Part shown: positions 57,552-64,000 of the stretch, in pieces
Layout: each line of letters starts with the position of its first letter
How positions within the stretch are numbered: position 1 is the stretch's first letter
The notes under the pieces: generated by a model
Told to the model about the DNA's origin: nothing
The model's database searches: none
The model's input: only the letters and a program-made list of their open reading frames with translations
Translations under genes and position numbers: made by a program
DNA from: Polynucleobacter sp.
GTDB lineage: Bacteria > Pseudomonadota > Gammaproteobacteria > Burkholderiales > Burkholderiaceae
Direction: 5' to 3'
Assembly (NCBI RefSeq): GCF_030693775.1
Contig: NZ_JAUXZY010000004.1
Coordinates: 949,327-1,013,326 of the forward strand
Length of the DNA stretch: 64,000 nucleotides

Positions 57552-57866
57552 ATGAAGTGCGTCACCCCTAAAGCAGTTCTGCTGTCGATTGCCTTGCTGC
57601 TATCGAGCCATGCGTATGCCGCCCCGAATATTCAAAATGGCAAAGCCATTGATCAGGCAAAGTGCTATGCATGCCATGCTAAAAAAACGGGGTTTTCCAA
57701 TGGTGACATGATTTATACGCGCTCGGATCGCAAGGTCAAAGACTACGCTCGGCTCAAGACCATGGTGGCGATGTGTAATACCGAACTCCGTTTGGACATG
57801 TTTCCAGAAGATGAGGCCGATGTGGTCGCCTATCTGAATAAGCAGTTTTATAAATTCAAACCTTAA
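57552..57866 (+). CDS. Small monohaem cytochrome c
   Basis: 104 residues: signal peptide (1-23, ending AYAA), one haem site CYACH (38-42) and Met residues (MVAMCN, LDMFPED) that may supply the sixth ligand. Fits small c-type cytochromes seen in sox clusters as electron carriers; the extra cysteine at MCN is unusual. ATG follows GAGGTCATCCG. Confidence 0.82.
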   Translation: MKCVTPKAVLLSIALLLSSHAYAAPNIQNGKAIDQAKCYACHAKKTGFSNGDMIYTRSDRKVKDYARLKTMVAMCNTELRLDMFPEDEADVVAYLNKQFYKFKP

Positions 57867-57888
57867 TTATTAGAAGAAATTATTTAGT

Positions 57889-59010
57889 ATGGATTCAGTA
57901 GCAGTTGCCGCGCTCGGCAAGATTGTTTTATGGTTTACCTTTGGAATCACCGTGCTGCTCGGTATCGTGATGCAAAAAACCGGATTTTGCACCATGGGCG
58001 CAGTATCCGACGCGTTCATTATGTCGAACTGGACACGCTTGAAGCAGTGGTCTTTGGCGATCGGCGTCGCCATGATTGGCGTCGCCTTAATGGCCTATTT
58101 GGGCATGATTGATACCTCGAAATCAATTTATACCGGTAGCCGGGTCCTTTATCTGTCTGCTTTTTTAGGAAGCGTCCTGTTTGGTATTGGTATGGTCTTG
58201 GCTTCAGGTTGCGGCAGTAAAACATTAGTGCGCATTGGCGGCGGCAATTTAAAGTCGGTGGTGGTGTTCATGGTTTTGGGACTTACGGCCTACATGACGA
58301 TGCGCGGCTTTTTAGGCATGATTCGGGTGGAAACCATTGATAAAGTATTTTTCACGCTGGGTAGCAATCAAGATCTGCCTAGCGTGATTGCTGCGCAAAC
58401 AGGCATTGCAAAGCCTTTACTGCAACTGATCTTGGGATTTGCAATTGGTGGCGCCTTAATCGCTTATGCCTTAGTCCAAAAATCCTTTTGGACCTTCGAT
58501 AATTTGTTGGCTGGTATTGGTATTGGCTTTGGTATTTGCGCCATTTGGTGGGTTTCGGGTTCGTTAGGATATGTTGCTGAAGACCCGAACACCTTAGAAG
58601 AGGTATTTTTGCTGACCAATACGGGTCGCATGGAAAGCCTGTCCTTTGTGGCTCCATATGCCTTTACTCTCGATTGGTTAATGCTTTATAGCGATACGTC
58701 GCGGGTCTTAACCGTGGGCATCGTGGCAGTGGCTGGAATCATTACGGGATCTGCTATCAGCTCGCTTGCCACCAAAAAATTCCGCTGGGAGTCCTTTCGG
58801 AATGCCGAAGATACTGGTAATCATTTGGTCGGCGGTGCCTTAATGGGTTTTGGCGGCATCACGGCGATGGGTTGCACGGTTGGCCAGGGCTTGACCGGTA
58901 TTTCCACGCTAGCGATTGGCTCCTTTATTGCACTGCCTGGATTTATATTAGGCGCCTATCTTTGCCTGCTGTATCTGCAATGGCGTATGGCCCCCAATCC
59001 CTGCCAATAA
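57889..59010 (+). CDS. YeeE/YedE (TsuA-like) sulfur transporter, full length
   Basis: 373 residues, about nine or ten transmembrane helices. Cysteines in TGFCTMGAV, ASGCGSKTLVRIGGGN and MGCTVGQGLTG lie where TsuA uses relay cysteines to pass thiosulfate across the inner membrane. The two-repeat length distinguishes it from the two half-size relatives that follow. Location suggests thiosulfate uptake, for assimilation or for cytoplasmic signalling. Confidence 0.88.
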   Translation: MDSVAVAALGKIVLWFTFGITVLLGIVMQKTGFCTMGAVSDAFIMSNWTRLKQWSLAIGVAMIGVALMAYLGMIDTSKSIYTGSRVLYLSAFLGSVLFGIGMVLASGCGSKTLVRIGGGNLKSVVVFMVLGLTAYMTMRGFLGMIRVETIDKVFFTLGSNQDLPSVIAAQTGIAKPLLQLILGFAIGGALIAYALVQKSFWTFDNLLAGIGIGFGICAIWWVSGSLGYVAEDPNTLEEVFLLTNTGRMESLSFVAPYAFTLDWLMLYSDTSRVLTVGIVAVAGIITGSAISSLATKKFRWESFRNAEDTGNHLVGGALMGFGGITAMGCTVGQGLTGISTLAIGSFIALPGFILGAYLCLLYLQWRMAPNPCQ

Positions 59011-59053
59011 CCCCAACGTATTTAGTTTTTTCTAAGTAGACTAGGGGATTAAC

Positions 59054-59081
59054 ATTATATATTTACATATAATGTTATACT
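59054..59081. promoter_or_regulatory. BigR-type operator with extended -10 promoter, copy 2
   Basis: Perfect 10-base inverted repeat AACATTATAT (59051-59060), N6, ATATAATGTT (59067-59076) with extended -10 TG-T-TATACT (59073-59081). The 28 bases match copy 1 at 45549 except position 59066 (C here, A there). Here the predicted transcript has a leader of about 55 bases before the ATG at 59143. Confidence 0.78.
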
Positions 59082-59142
59082 GATTGTTGCTTGAGGCTTA
59101 AAAGATTAGCCTCATTCAAGCATACTAATTTGGAGCAAGGCA

Positions 59143-59577
59143 ATGCACATTGATTGGACCGCATTTACACCTGGACCAGCGTTATTCGGAGGCGTTCTAC
59201 TGGGAATAGCCGCCGCACTCTATATTCATTTTCATGGCCGCATCCTTGGCATTAGCGGGATTGTGAGCGGACTGCTGCGCCTTCAAAAGGGTGATCTGTT
59301 TTGGCGCATTTGTTTTGTGCTGGGTTTATTGACTGCCTCATTTTGGGCAGGATTTTTATTTGACTTTCATCCTGCGCAGGTAGTCCAGGCCGAATGGGGC
59401 GCATTGATTCTCGCTGGTTTACTCGTTGGTTTTGGTGCGCACTATGGCTCTGGTTGTACTAGTGGCCATGGCATTTGTGGCTTATCGCGTTTATCGCCGC
59501 GCTCATTAGTTGCCACCGCCTCCTTTATGGGCGCTGGTTTCTTCACCGTATTTGTTATTCGGCACGTACTCTCATGA
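59143..59577 (+). CDS. YeeE/YedE half-size membrane protein (PmpA-like)
   Basis: 144 residues, about four transmembrane helices. Motif [26 protein letters not shown] with three cysteines is the hallmark of the half-size YeeE group (PmpA), thought to move thiol-linked sulfur. Preceded by GGAGCAAGGCA. Its TGA overlaps the next ATG, so the two halves are translated together and probably form one transporter. Confidence 0.88.
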   Translation: MHIDWTAFTPGPALFGGVLLGIAAALYIHFHGRILGISGIVSGLLRLQKGDLFWRICFVLGLLTASFWAGFLFDFHPAQVVQAEWGALILAGLLVGFGAHYGSGCTSGHGICGLSRLSPRSLVATASFMGAGFFTVFVIRHVLS

Positions 59578-60023
59578 TGCGTAAATCCGTTGGATTCATA
59601 AGTCAGTACCTCATTGGTGTTTTATTTGGCTTGGGGCTGCTCGTCTCTGGAATGAGTAATCCAGAAAAGATTTTGGCCTTCCTCGACCTTGGCGGCGCCT
59701 GGGATCCCTCTTTAATCTTTGTCATGGGCGGCGCAGTGTTGGTGGGTCTAGTGGCTTTTTATTTGGCTAAAAGGCGCACACAAAGCTTTTTTGGTGATGC
59801 CCTGCAGATCCCGACTCGAAGGGATATTGATAGGCGATTGGTGATTGGCAGCCTGTTATTTGGTCTTGGCTGGGGTGTTGCTGGGTTTTGTCCCGGTCCT
59901 GCCTTAGTGGCGCTCGGCACTGGGCATGCGAAACCCTTGGTCTTCGTTTTGGCGATGCTGGTTGGCATGGCCGCTTGCGAATGGTTCTTTAGCGGCAATA
60001 AACGGACTCCTGCTTTAAAATAG
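59574..60023 (+). CDS. DUF6691/YeeE half-size membrane protein (PmpB-like)
   Basis: 149 residues from the ATG overlapping the upstream stop; four to five transmembrane helices. Motifs [21 protein letters not shown] and [15 protein letters not shown], with the Cys in the second repeat motif, identify the partner of PmpA. An earlier in-frame ATG at 59475 lies inside the partner gene and was rejected. Confidence 0.88.
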   Translation: MMRKSVGFISQYLIGVLFGLGLLVSGMSNPEKILAFLDLGGAWDPSLIFVMGGAVLVGLVAFYLAKRRTQSFFGDALQIPTRRDIDRRLVIGSLLFGLGWGVAGFCPGPALVALGTGHAKPLVFVLAMLVGMAACEWFFSGNKRTPALK

Positions 60024-60052
60024 TGTTTTTATTGCTTTAGTACGAGGATCCG

Positions 60053-60397
60053 ATGAGCGTTGCCATTACTTGCCATAACACTGCCTTTGGCACTGCAGGC
60101 CAAATCGAGCCTGCCCAGTTAGTTGAAATTGCTGCCCAAGGTTATAAAAGCGTCATTAATAATCGGCCAGACGGAGAAGCAGGACCGTCGCAGCCCAAGA
60201 ATGCCGACATTGCCGCAAAAGCAGAGTCCTTGGGTCTGCACTACGCCTTTCTGCCCGTAGCCCCAGGATCAATGACGCCGGCTGAAGTCCAAGAAATGAA
60301 TCGCCTCTTAAAAACGATGCCTGGCCCCATTTTGGCGTTTTGCCGCTCAGGCGCGCGCTCAACCAATTTGTATCACCTCGCACTGCAGCTTGGCTAA
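60053..60397 (+). CDS. DUF442 (TIGR01244) rhodanese/phosphatase-like protein, Blh N-terminal half
   Basis: 114 residues. Loop FCRSGARS with C97 and R102 gives a CxxGxR active site, like rhodaneses. N-terminal GYKSVINNRPDGE is typical of DUF442. In Xylella/Agrobacterium this domain is fused to the Blh metallo-beta-lactamase; here it is free-standing and 14 kb from the matching hydrolase at 45583. It follows the PmpA/PmpB-like pair by 29 bases in the operator-2 operon. Confidence 0.87.
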   Translation: MSVAITCHNTAFGTAGQIEPAQLVEIAAQGYKSVINNRPDGEAGPSQPKNADIAAKAESLGLHYAFLPVAPGSMTPAEVQEMNRLLKTMPGPILAFCRSGARSTNLYHLALQLG

Positions 60398-60400
60398 GAA

Positions 60401-60712
60401 ATGCCAGGCTTGTTAACGCAGCCCGAGCAAGAGAGTCAACTTCAGCACTTGCCGCTGTGGCAAATTGCCCGCGACCCTGATCGCTTAGTTTGTACTTTTG
60501 TGTTTGCTGACTTTAAATGCGCGTTTGCATTTATGACGGCAGCGGCCTTGCATGCAGAACAAATGAATCACCATCCCGATTGGTCGAATTGTTGGAATAG
60601 GGTGACGGTTCATTTATCGACGCATGACAAGGGTGGTCTGACCCAATTGGATTTTGATTTAGCAAAAGCCATGTCGCAACTCCACACCACTGTATTTTCG
60701 CAATCCAAGTAA
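60401..60712 (+). CDS. phhB: Pterin-4a-carbinolamine dehydratase family protein
   Basis: 103 residues; full family signature E-x3-H-H-P-x5-W-x9-H-x-D in AEQMNHHPDWSNCWNRVTVHL. These enzymes recycle tetrahydropterin after aromatic hydroxylases, or act on molybdopterin in some bacteria. No phenylalanine hydroxylase gene is nearby; the three-base gap from the DUF442 gene puts it in the sulfur operon. A molybdopterin role is attractive given SoxC but unproven. Confidence 0.85.
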   Translation: MPGLLTQPEQESQLQHLPLWQIARDPDRLVCTFVFADFKCAFAFMTAAALHAEQMNHHPDWSNCWNRVTVHLSTHDKGGLTQLDFDLAKAMSQLHTTVFSQSK

Positions 60713-60741
60713 TACGGCGATAGGAATAGAGAGGCTGGACC

Positions 60742-61173
60742 ATGCGCATTGATATTCCTGAAAACAAGAAAAAGATTCATGAGACGATCATCTCCATTCG
60801 TTGGGGTGATATGGATTCGTATCGGCATATTAACAATACCGTTTATTTTCGGTATATGGAGCAGGCTCGGATTGAATGGATTACCTCGCTCGGCTTTAGC
60901 TCCACCGCAGAAAAAGAAGCGATGATCATGGTCAACGGCTTTTGTAATTTTTACAAGCAAGCAAGTTTCCCGGGATCACTGCGCATCACCACCTTTGTTG
61001 GCGCAATTGGAAATTCCACCGTTGATCTATTAAATACCATGGAGTTTATTGGCGATAACGCAGATGAAGATCCCGTGTTGTCTGCCGCTGGCGGCGCAAC
61101 CATGCTGTGGGTTGATTTGGAGAAGAACAAGTCAATGCCCTGGCCCGAATCCATTCTGAAGGTGTTGCGCTAA
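60742..61173 (+). CDS. Hotdog-fold acyl-CoA thioesterase
   Basis: 143 residues of the 4-hydroxybenzoyl-CoA thioesterase/YbgC-like family: RWGDMDSYRHINNTVYFRYMEQARIEW contains the catalytic Asp region (WxDxDxxxHxNN). Substrate unknown. Starts 29 bases after the pterin gene behind AGAGAGG and ends one base before mnmH. Confidence 0.87.
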   Translation: MRIDIPENKKKIHETIISIRWGDMDSYRHINNTVYFRYMEQARIEWITSLGFSSTAEKEAMIMVNGFCNFYKQASFPGSLRITTFVGAIGNSTVDLLNTMEFIGDNADEDPVLSAAGGATMLWVDLEKNKSMPWPESILKVLR

Positions 61174-61174
61174 G

Positions 61175-62251
61175 ATGGCAGCGCAGGGTGCTGGCAACTC
61201 AGCTAAGCTCTTGCCAGCATTGCTCAGCACTCAGCTGAGTACGTTTGATTGCATCATTGATACCCGCTCGCCCGCCGAGTTTGAGCTAGACCATATCCCA
61301 GGCTCAATGAATTGCCCAGTACTCGATAATGATGAGCGTATTTTGATTGGTACGCTGTATAAGCAAGAATCCCCATTTGCCGCTAAGAAGCGCGGCGCTG
61401 CATTGGTAGCTAAGAATATTGCCCGTCATCTTGAGGCCCACTTTATGGATATGCCACGCGAGTGGCGTCCATTAATTTACTGCTGGCGCGGTGGCGAACG
61501 TAGCGGTGCTTTTACGCATATCTTGCAACGCATTGGTTGGAAGGCAGTTCAGCTGGATGGCGGCTATCAAGGATTTCGGCGACAGGTGATTGCTGAGCTG
61601 GATGCGGCTGCAAAGCAATTTTCTTTTCAGGTTGTTTGCGGCATGACCGGCAGTGGTAAGACGCGCATATTGCAGGAGCTCACCCTACAAGGCGAGCAAG
61701 TGCTCGACCTGGAGGGTTTGGCCAATCACCGCGGCTCCGTATTGGGAGGCGACCCCTCAGATCCTCAACCCGCCCAGAAAGCATTTGAGACGCGCCTATG
61801 GAATGCATTGCGCAGTATGGATCCGGCCCGAATAATTTATGTTGAGTCGGAGAGTAAAAAAGTGGGCGGGGTCCATGTTCCTGATGCATTAATGGAGCGG
61901 ATTCGGGATGGGGAGTGCGTTGAGGTGCGGGCAAGCAATGTAACACGCGTGGCGTGGCTAATGCGCGAATATCAGCATTTCTTAGGCGATGTGCCGGCAC
62001 TTGAAAGCAAGCTACAGATGCTCAACGCCCGTTACGGCAAAGAAACGATTGCTGCATGGTGCCGGCAGGCTCGAGAAGGGCAGTTTACCGATTTAGTAAA
62101 CGATCTATTGGTCACCCATTATGATCCGTCCTACCAGTCCTCGATCGAGCGTAACTTTCCGCGCTACCAATCGGAGCAATGCGTCTCCTTGGATAGCGAC
62201 AGCGATGCCGATTTTGCTAAGGCGGCTAGCGCCATTCGAGCGAGGCAGTAA
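61175..62251 (+). CDS. mnmH: tRNA 2-selenouridine synthase
   Basis: Replaces sulfur by selenium at the wobble 2-thiouridine via a geranylated intermediate. 358 residues: rhodanese domain with catalytic C103 in YCWRGGERSG, then a P-loop domain (GMTGSGKT, 156-163). Requires SelD-made selenophosphate; selD is not in the window. One base after the thioesterase stop. Terminator at 62257 ends the unit. Confidence 0.93.
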   Translation: MAAQGAGNSAKLLPALLSTQLSTFDCIIDTRSPAEFELDHIPGSMNCPVLDNDERILIGTLYKQESPFAAKKRGAALVAKNIARHLEAHFMDMPREWRPLIYCWRGGERSGAFTHILQRIGWKAVQLDGGYQGFRRQVIAELDAAAKQFSFQVVCGMTGSGKTRILQELTLQGEQVLDLEGLANHRGSVLGGDPSDPQPAQKAFETRLWNALRSMDPARIIYVESESKKVGGVHVPDALMERIRDGECVEVRASNVTRVAWLMREYQHFLGDVPALESKLQMLNARYGKETIAAWCRQAREGQFTDLVNDLLVTHYDPSYQSSIERNFPRYQSEQCVSLDSDSDADFAKAASAIRARQ

Positions 62252-62256
62252 TAAAA

Positions 62257-62286
62257 AAGAGGCTAGTGCATTACGCCTAGCCTCTT
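62257..62286. terminator. Bidirectional terminator between mnmH and gcdH
   Basis: Ten-base perfect stem AAGAGGCTAG (62257-62266) and CTAGCCTCTT (62277-62286) with a ten-base loop, preceded by an A-run. Serves the convergent genes. Confidence 0.85.
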
Positions 62287-62319
62287 GAATTGACTTCTGT
62301 AAACCTATAAAGCGTTACA

Positions 62320-63498
62320 TCAACTAAATGCTTGGATGCCAGTTTGCGCACGCCCTAGAATCAGTGCGTGGATGTCGTGCGTCCCTTCATAGGTATTCAC
62401 TGCCTCTAGATTAAGCATGTGGCGAATCACACCGTATTCATCTGATACACCATTACCACCATGCATATCGCGTGCCATGCGGGCAATATCCAGAGCTTTG
62501 CCGCAGGAGTTGCGTTTCATGATCGAGGTGATCTCTGGGGCAGCAATGTGCTCATCCTTCATGCGACCAAGACGCAAACAGCCCTGTAGTGCCAAGGCGA
62601 TATCGGTTTGCATATCGGCTAATTTTTTCTGGATTAGTTGATTGGCGGCTAGTGGGCGGCCAAATTGCTGGCGGTCCATAGTGTATTGCCGTGCTTTAAA
62701 CCAGCAATCTTCTGCGGCGCCGAGTACACCCCATGAGATGCCATAGCGCGCTGAATTAAGGCAAGTGAAGGGGCCTTTAAGGCCGGTGATGTCAGGGAAC
62801 TCATTCTCAGCAGGAACAAAAACGCTGTCCATCACGATCTCGCCGGTAATCGAGGCGCGCAGGCTCATCTTGCCGGAAATCTTGGGGGCCGATAAGCCCT
62901 TCATGCCTTTCTCTAAAATATAGCCTCGAATTACGCCTTCATCGTTTTTGGCCCAGACCACAAATACATCGGCAATCGGTGAGTTGGAAATCCACATTTT
63001 GGAGCCGGTGAGTTCAAAGCCGCCTGGCACAGTGCGCGCCCGAGTAATCATGGCACCCGCATCCGAGCCGTAGTTGGGTTCGGTTAAGCCGAAGCACCCA
63101 ATCCACTCACCACTCGCTAATTTAGGTAAAAACTTTTCTTTTTGTGCCTTACTACCGAATTCATTGATCGGCACCATCACTAAGGAAGATTGCACGCTCA
63201 TCATCGAGCGATAACCGGAGTCGACCCGCTCGATTTCACGAGCAATCAGGCCATACGAGACGTAATTGAGGTTGGCGCCACCGTATTCTTCCGGGGTCGT
63301 AATACCGAGCAAGCCTAATTCTCCCATTTCACGGAAGATGGCGGGGTCTGTTGTTTCGTTCCGGAAGGCCTCATGAACCCGCGGAGCAAGGCTGCCTTGG
63401 GCGTACTCATAGGCGGCATCCCGAATCATGCGCTCTTCGCTGCTGAGCTGGGAATCTAGCATTAAGGGGTCTTCCCAGTGAAAAATCGGCTTACTCAT
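62320..63498 (-). CDS. gcdH: Glutaryl-CoA dehydrogenase
   Basis: FAD enzyme of the acyl-CoA dehydrogenase superfamily converting glutaryl-CoA to crotonyl-CoA in lysine/tryptophan degradation. 392 residues: [29 protein letters not shown], and the catalytic Glu (E371) in [19 protein letters not shown], which is closely GCDH-like. N-terminal [22 protein letters not shown] agrees. Monocistronic here; start supported by an acceptable upstream region (AGGAAATGCCGAT). Confidence 0.94.
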   Translation of the reverse strand: MSKPIFHWEDPLMLDSQLSSEERMIRDAAYEYAQGSLAPRVHEAFRNETTDPAIFREMGELGLLGITTPEEYGGANLNYVSYGLIAREIERVDSGYRSMMSVQSSLVMVPINEFGSKAQKEKFLPKLASGEWIGCFGLTEPNYGSDAGAMITRARTVPGGFELTGSKMWISNSPIADVFVVWAKNDEGVIRGYILEKGMKGLSAPKISGKMSLRASITGEIVMDSVFVPAENEFPDITGLKGPFTCLNSARYGISWGVLGAAEDCWFKARQYTMDRQQFGRPLAANQLIQKKLADMQTDIALALQGCLRLGRMKDEHIAAPEITSIMKRNSCGKALDIARMARDMHGGNGVSDEYGVIRHMLNLEAVNTYEGTHDIHALILGRAQTGIQAFS

Positions 63499-63697
63499 AT
63501 ATCGGCATTTCCTGTGTTTTTTGTTAAATCCAGCTATCCTATTGATTATCCAACTTTTGAACTAAACCTGCTTTTAAGATCAGAACTATATGGATTTGAT
63601 GTTGTGGCTGCGCACAGCCCCTGTTTTTGATAGATGCAAATGATGGCATTGGTATCGTTTGCAGTAATCGTATGAAATTTTAATTAAAGGTCCATTG

Positions 63698-64000
63698 ATG
63701 AAGCCATTTCACGATCCTACTATTCAAGCCAGTGACATCACACCGAAGTCTATCTTTGAGCAGCGTCGCTCTTTAATCCAGCTTGCTGCGGCAGGGGGTA
63801 TGGGCTTAGCACTGGCCCCTTGGTTCTCACGCAAGGCGTTTGCTAATAATCCCGATGCAGTGAAATTTAAGAATGTGATTGAATCGCCGTATTCCACTAA
63901 AGAGACCCTCTCGGAATACAAAGAGGTCACCACCTACAATAATTTCTATGAGTTTGGGCTAGACAAGGCCGATCCTGCGCGCCGCGCCGGCTCTCTAAAA
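63698..64000 (+). CDS. msrP: MsrP-like protein-methionine-sulfoxide reductase catalytic subunit, 3' end outside window
   Basis: The frame is open to the last base; 101 codons are visible. Tat signal with R23-R24 in [23 protein letters not shown], then [28 protein letters not shown], matching the N-terminus of MsrP (YedY), a periplasmic molybdoenzyme repairing oxidised methionines. ATG behind AAAGG. The molybdopterin Cys and the partner msrQ lie beyond the window. Confidence 0.9.
   Translation, partial: MKPFHDPTIQASDITPKSIFEQRRSLIQLAAAGGMGLALAPWFSRKAFANNPDAVKFKNVIESPYSTKETLSEYKEVTTYNNFYEFGLDKADPARRAGSLK

Noticed and set aside
59475..59573. Upstream extension of the DUF6691 gene to an ATG at 59475
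   Set aside because: It would overlap the conserved C-terminus of the partner gene by 100 bases; the ATGA overlap start at 59574 gives the standard N-terminus.
1..64000. tRNA, rRNA, CRISPR, insertion sequences, prophage, defence or toxin-antitoxin systems
   Set aside because: Looked for across both strands by eye; no clover-leaf-like gene, repeat-spacer array, transposase, integrase or recognisable defence gene was found.

Overview
The window looks like core chromosome of a free-living betaproteobacterium of the Burkholderiaceae, most likely Polynucleobacter or a close relative. This rests on remembered gene order and protein character: a leuCDB-asd-fimV-truA-trpFBA-accD-folC-cvpA-purF-metZ block, mdh divergent from gntR-sdhCDAB-sdhE-gltA, a phasin, DUF2863 and DUF3429 proteins, and moderate base composition. 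No database search was possible. I see no tRNA, rRNA, CRISPR array, insertion sequence, prophage or attachment site, and no gene-free stretch above 300 bases.

Region 1 (1-6.05 kb): the end of a pyruvate dehydrogenase operon (aceF, lpdA, each with a lipoyl domain), a convergent phasin gene, an EamA permease and a PBP7-type endopeptidase. Region 2 (6.08-17.95 kb, all minus strand): an IclR regulator and a compact housekeeping run read as aminotransferase, GST, 3-hydroxyacyl-CoA dehydrogenase, DUF3429, rarA, DsbA-like isomerase, peptidyl-prolyl isomerase, pabB-pabC fusion, Nudix, aat, bpt, pyrD, with several 4-base ATGA overlaps. Region 3 (18-27.4 kb): yaaA and DUF2863, then the TCA-cycle block with mdh facing gntR-sdhCDAB-sdhE-gltA and a palindrome between the divergent arms. 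Region 4 (27.4-43.6 kb): one long same-strand series for leucine, aspartate-semialdehyde, tryptophan, fatty-acid, folate, purine and methionine metabolism, ending at a clear terminator.

Region 5 (43.6-62.3 kb) is the accessory and most interesting part, devoted to sulfur. A periplasmic Sox thiosulfate-oxidation cluster (soxR-like, soxC, D, Y, Z, A, X, B, an exported DsrE-like protein, a SoxH-like hydrolase, a small cytochrome c and a YeeE/YedE transporter) is flanked by two persulfide-response operons. One has a metallo-beta-lactamase persulfide dioxygenase-like protein, a BigR/SqrR-like ArsR sensor and a DUF2892 protein, with a divergent TauE/SafE exporter and thioredoxin-2 arm. The other has two half-size YeeE/YedE proteins, a DUF442 rhodanese-like protein and a pterin carbinolamine dehydratase. 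Both start at a 28-base AT-rich operator that differs at one position between the two sites. A ModB-ModC molybdate importer pair lies beside soxC, whose product needs molybdenum cofactor. The picture I infer is periplasmic thiosulfate oxidation coupled to cytoplasmic persulfide sensing, transport and detoxification, with the two halves of the Blh enzyme encoded 14 kb apart but under one operator type.

Region 6 (62.3-64 kb): a glutaryl-CoA dehydrogenase on the minus strand and the 5' end of an msrP-like molybdoenzyme gene cut by the window edge. I found no system that is clearly new. The split, co-regulated persulfide regulon, a probably leaderless promoter and a lipoprotein form of SoxA are the points most worth following up.
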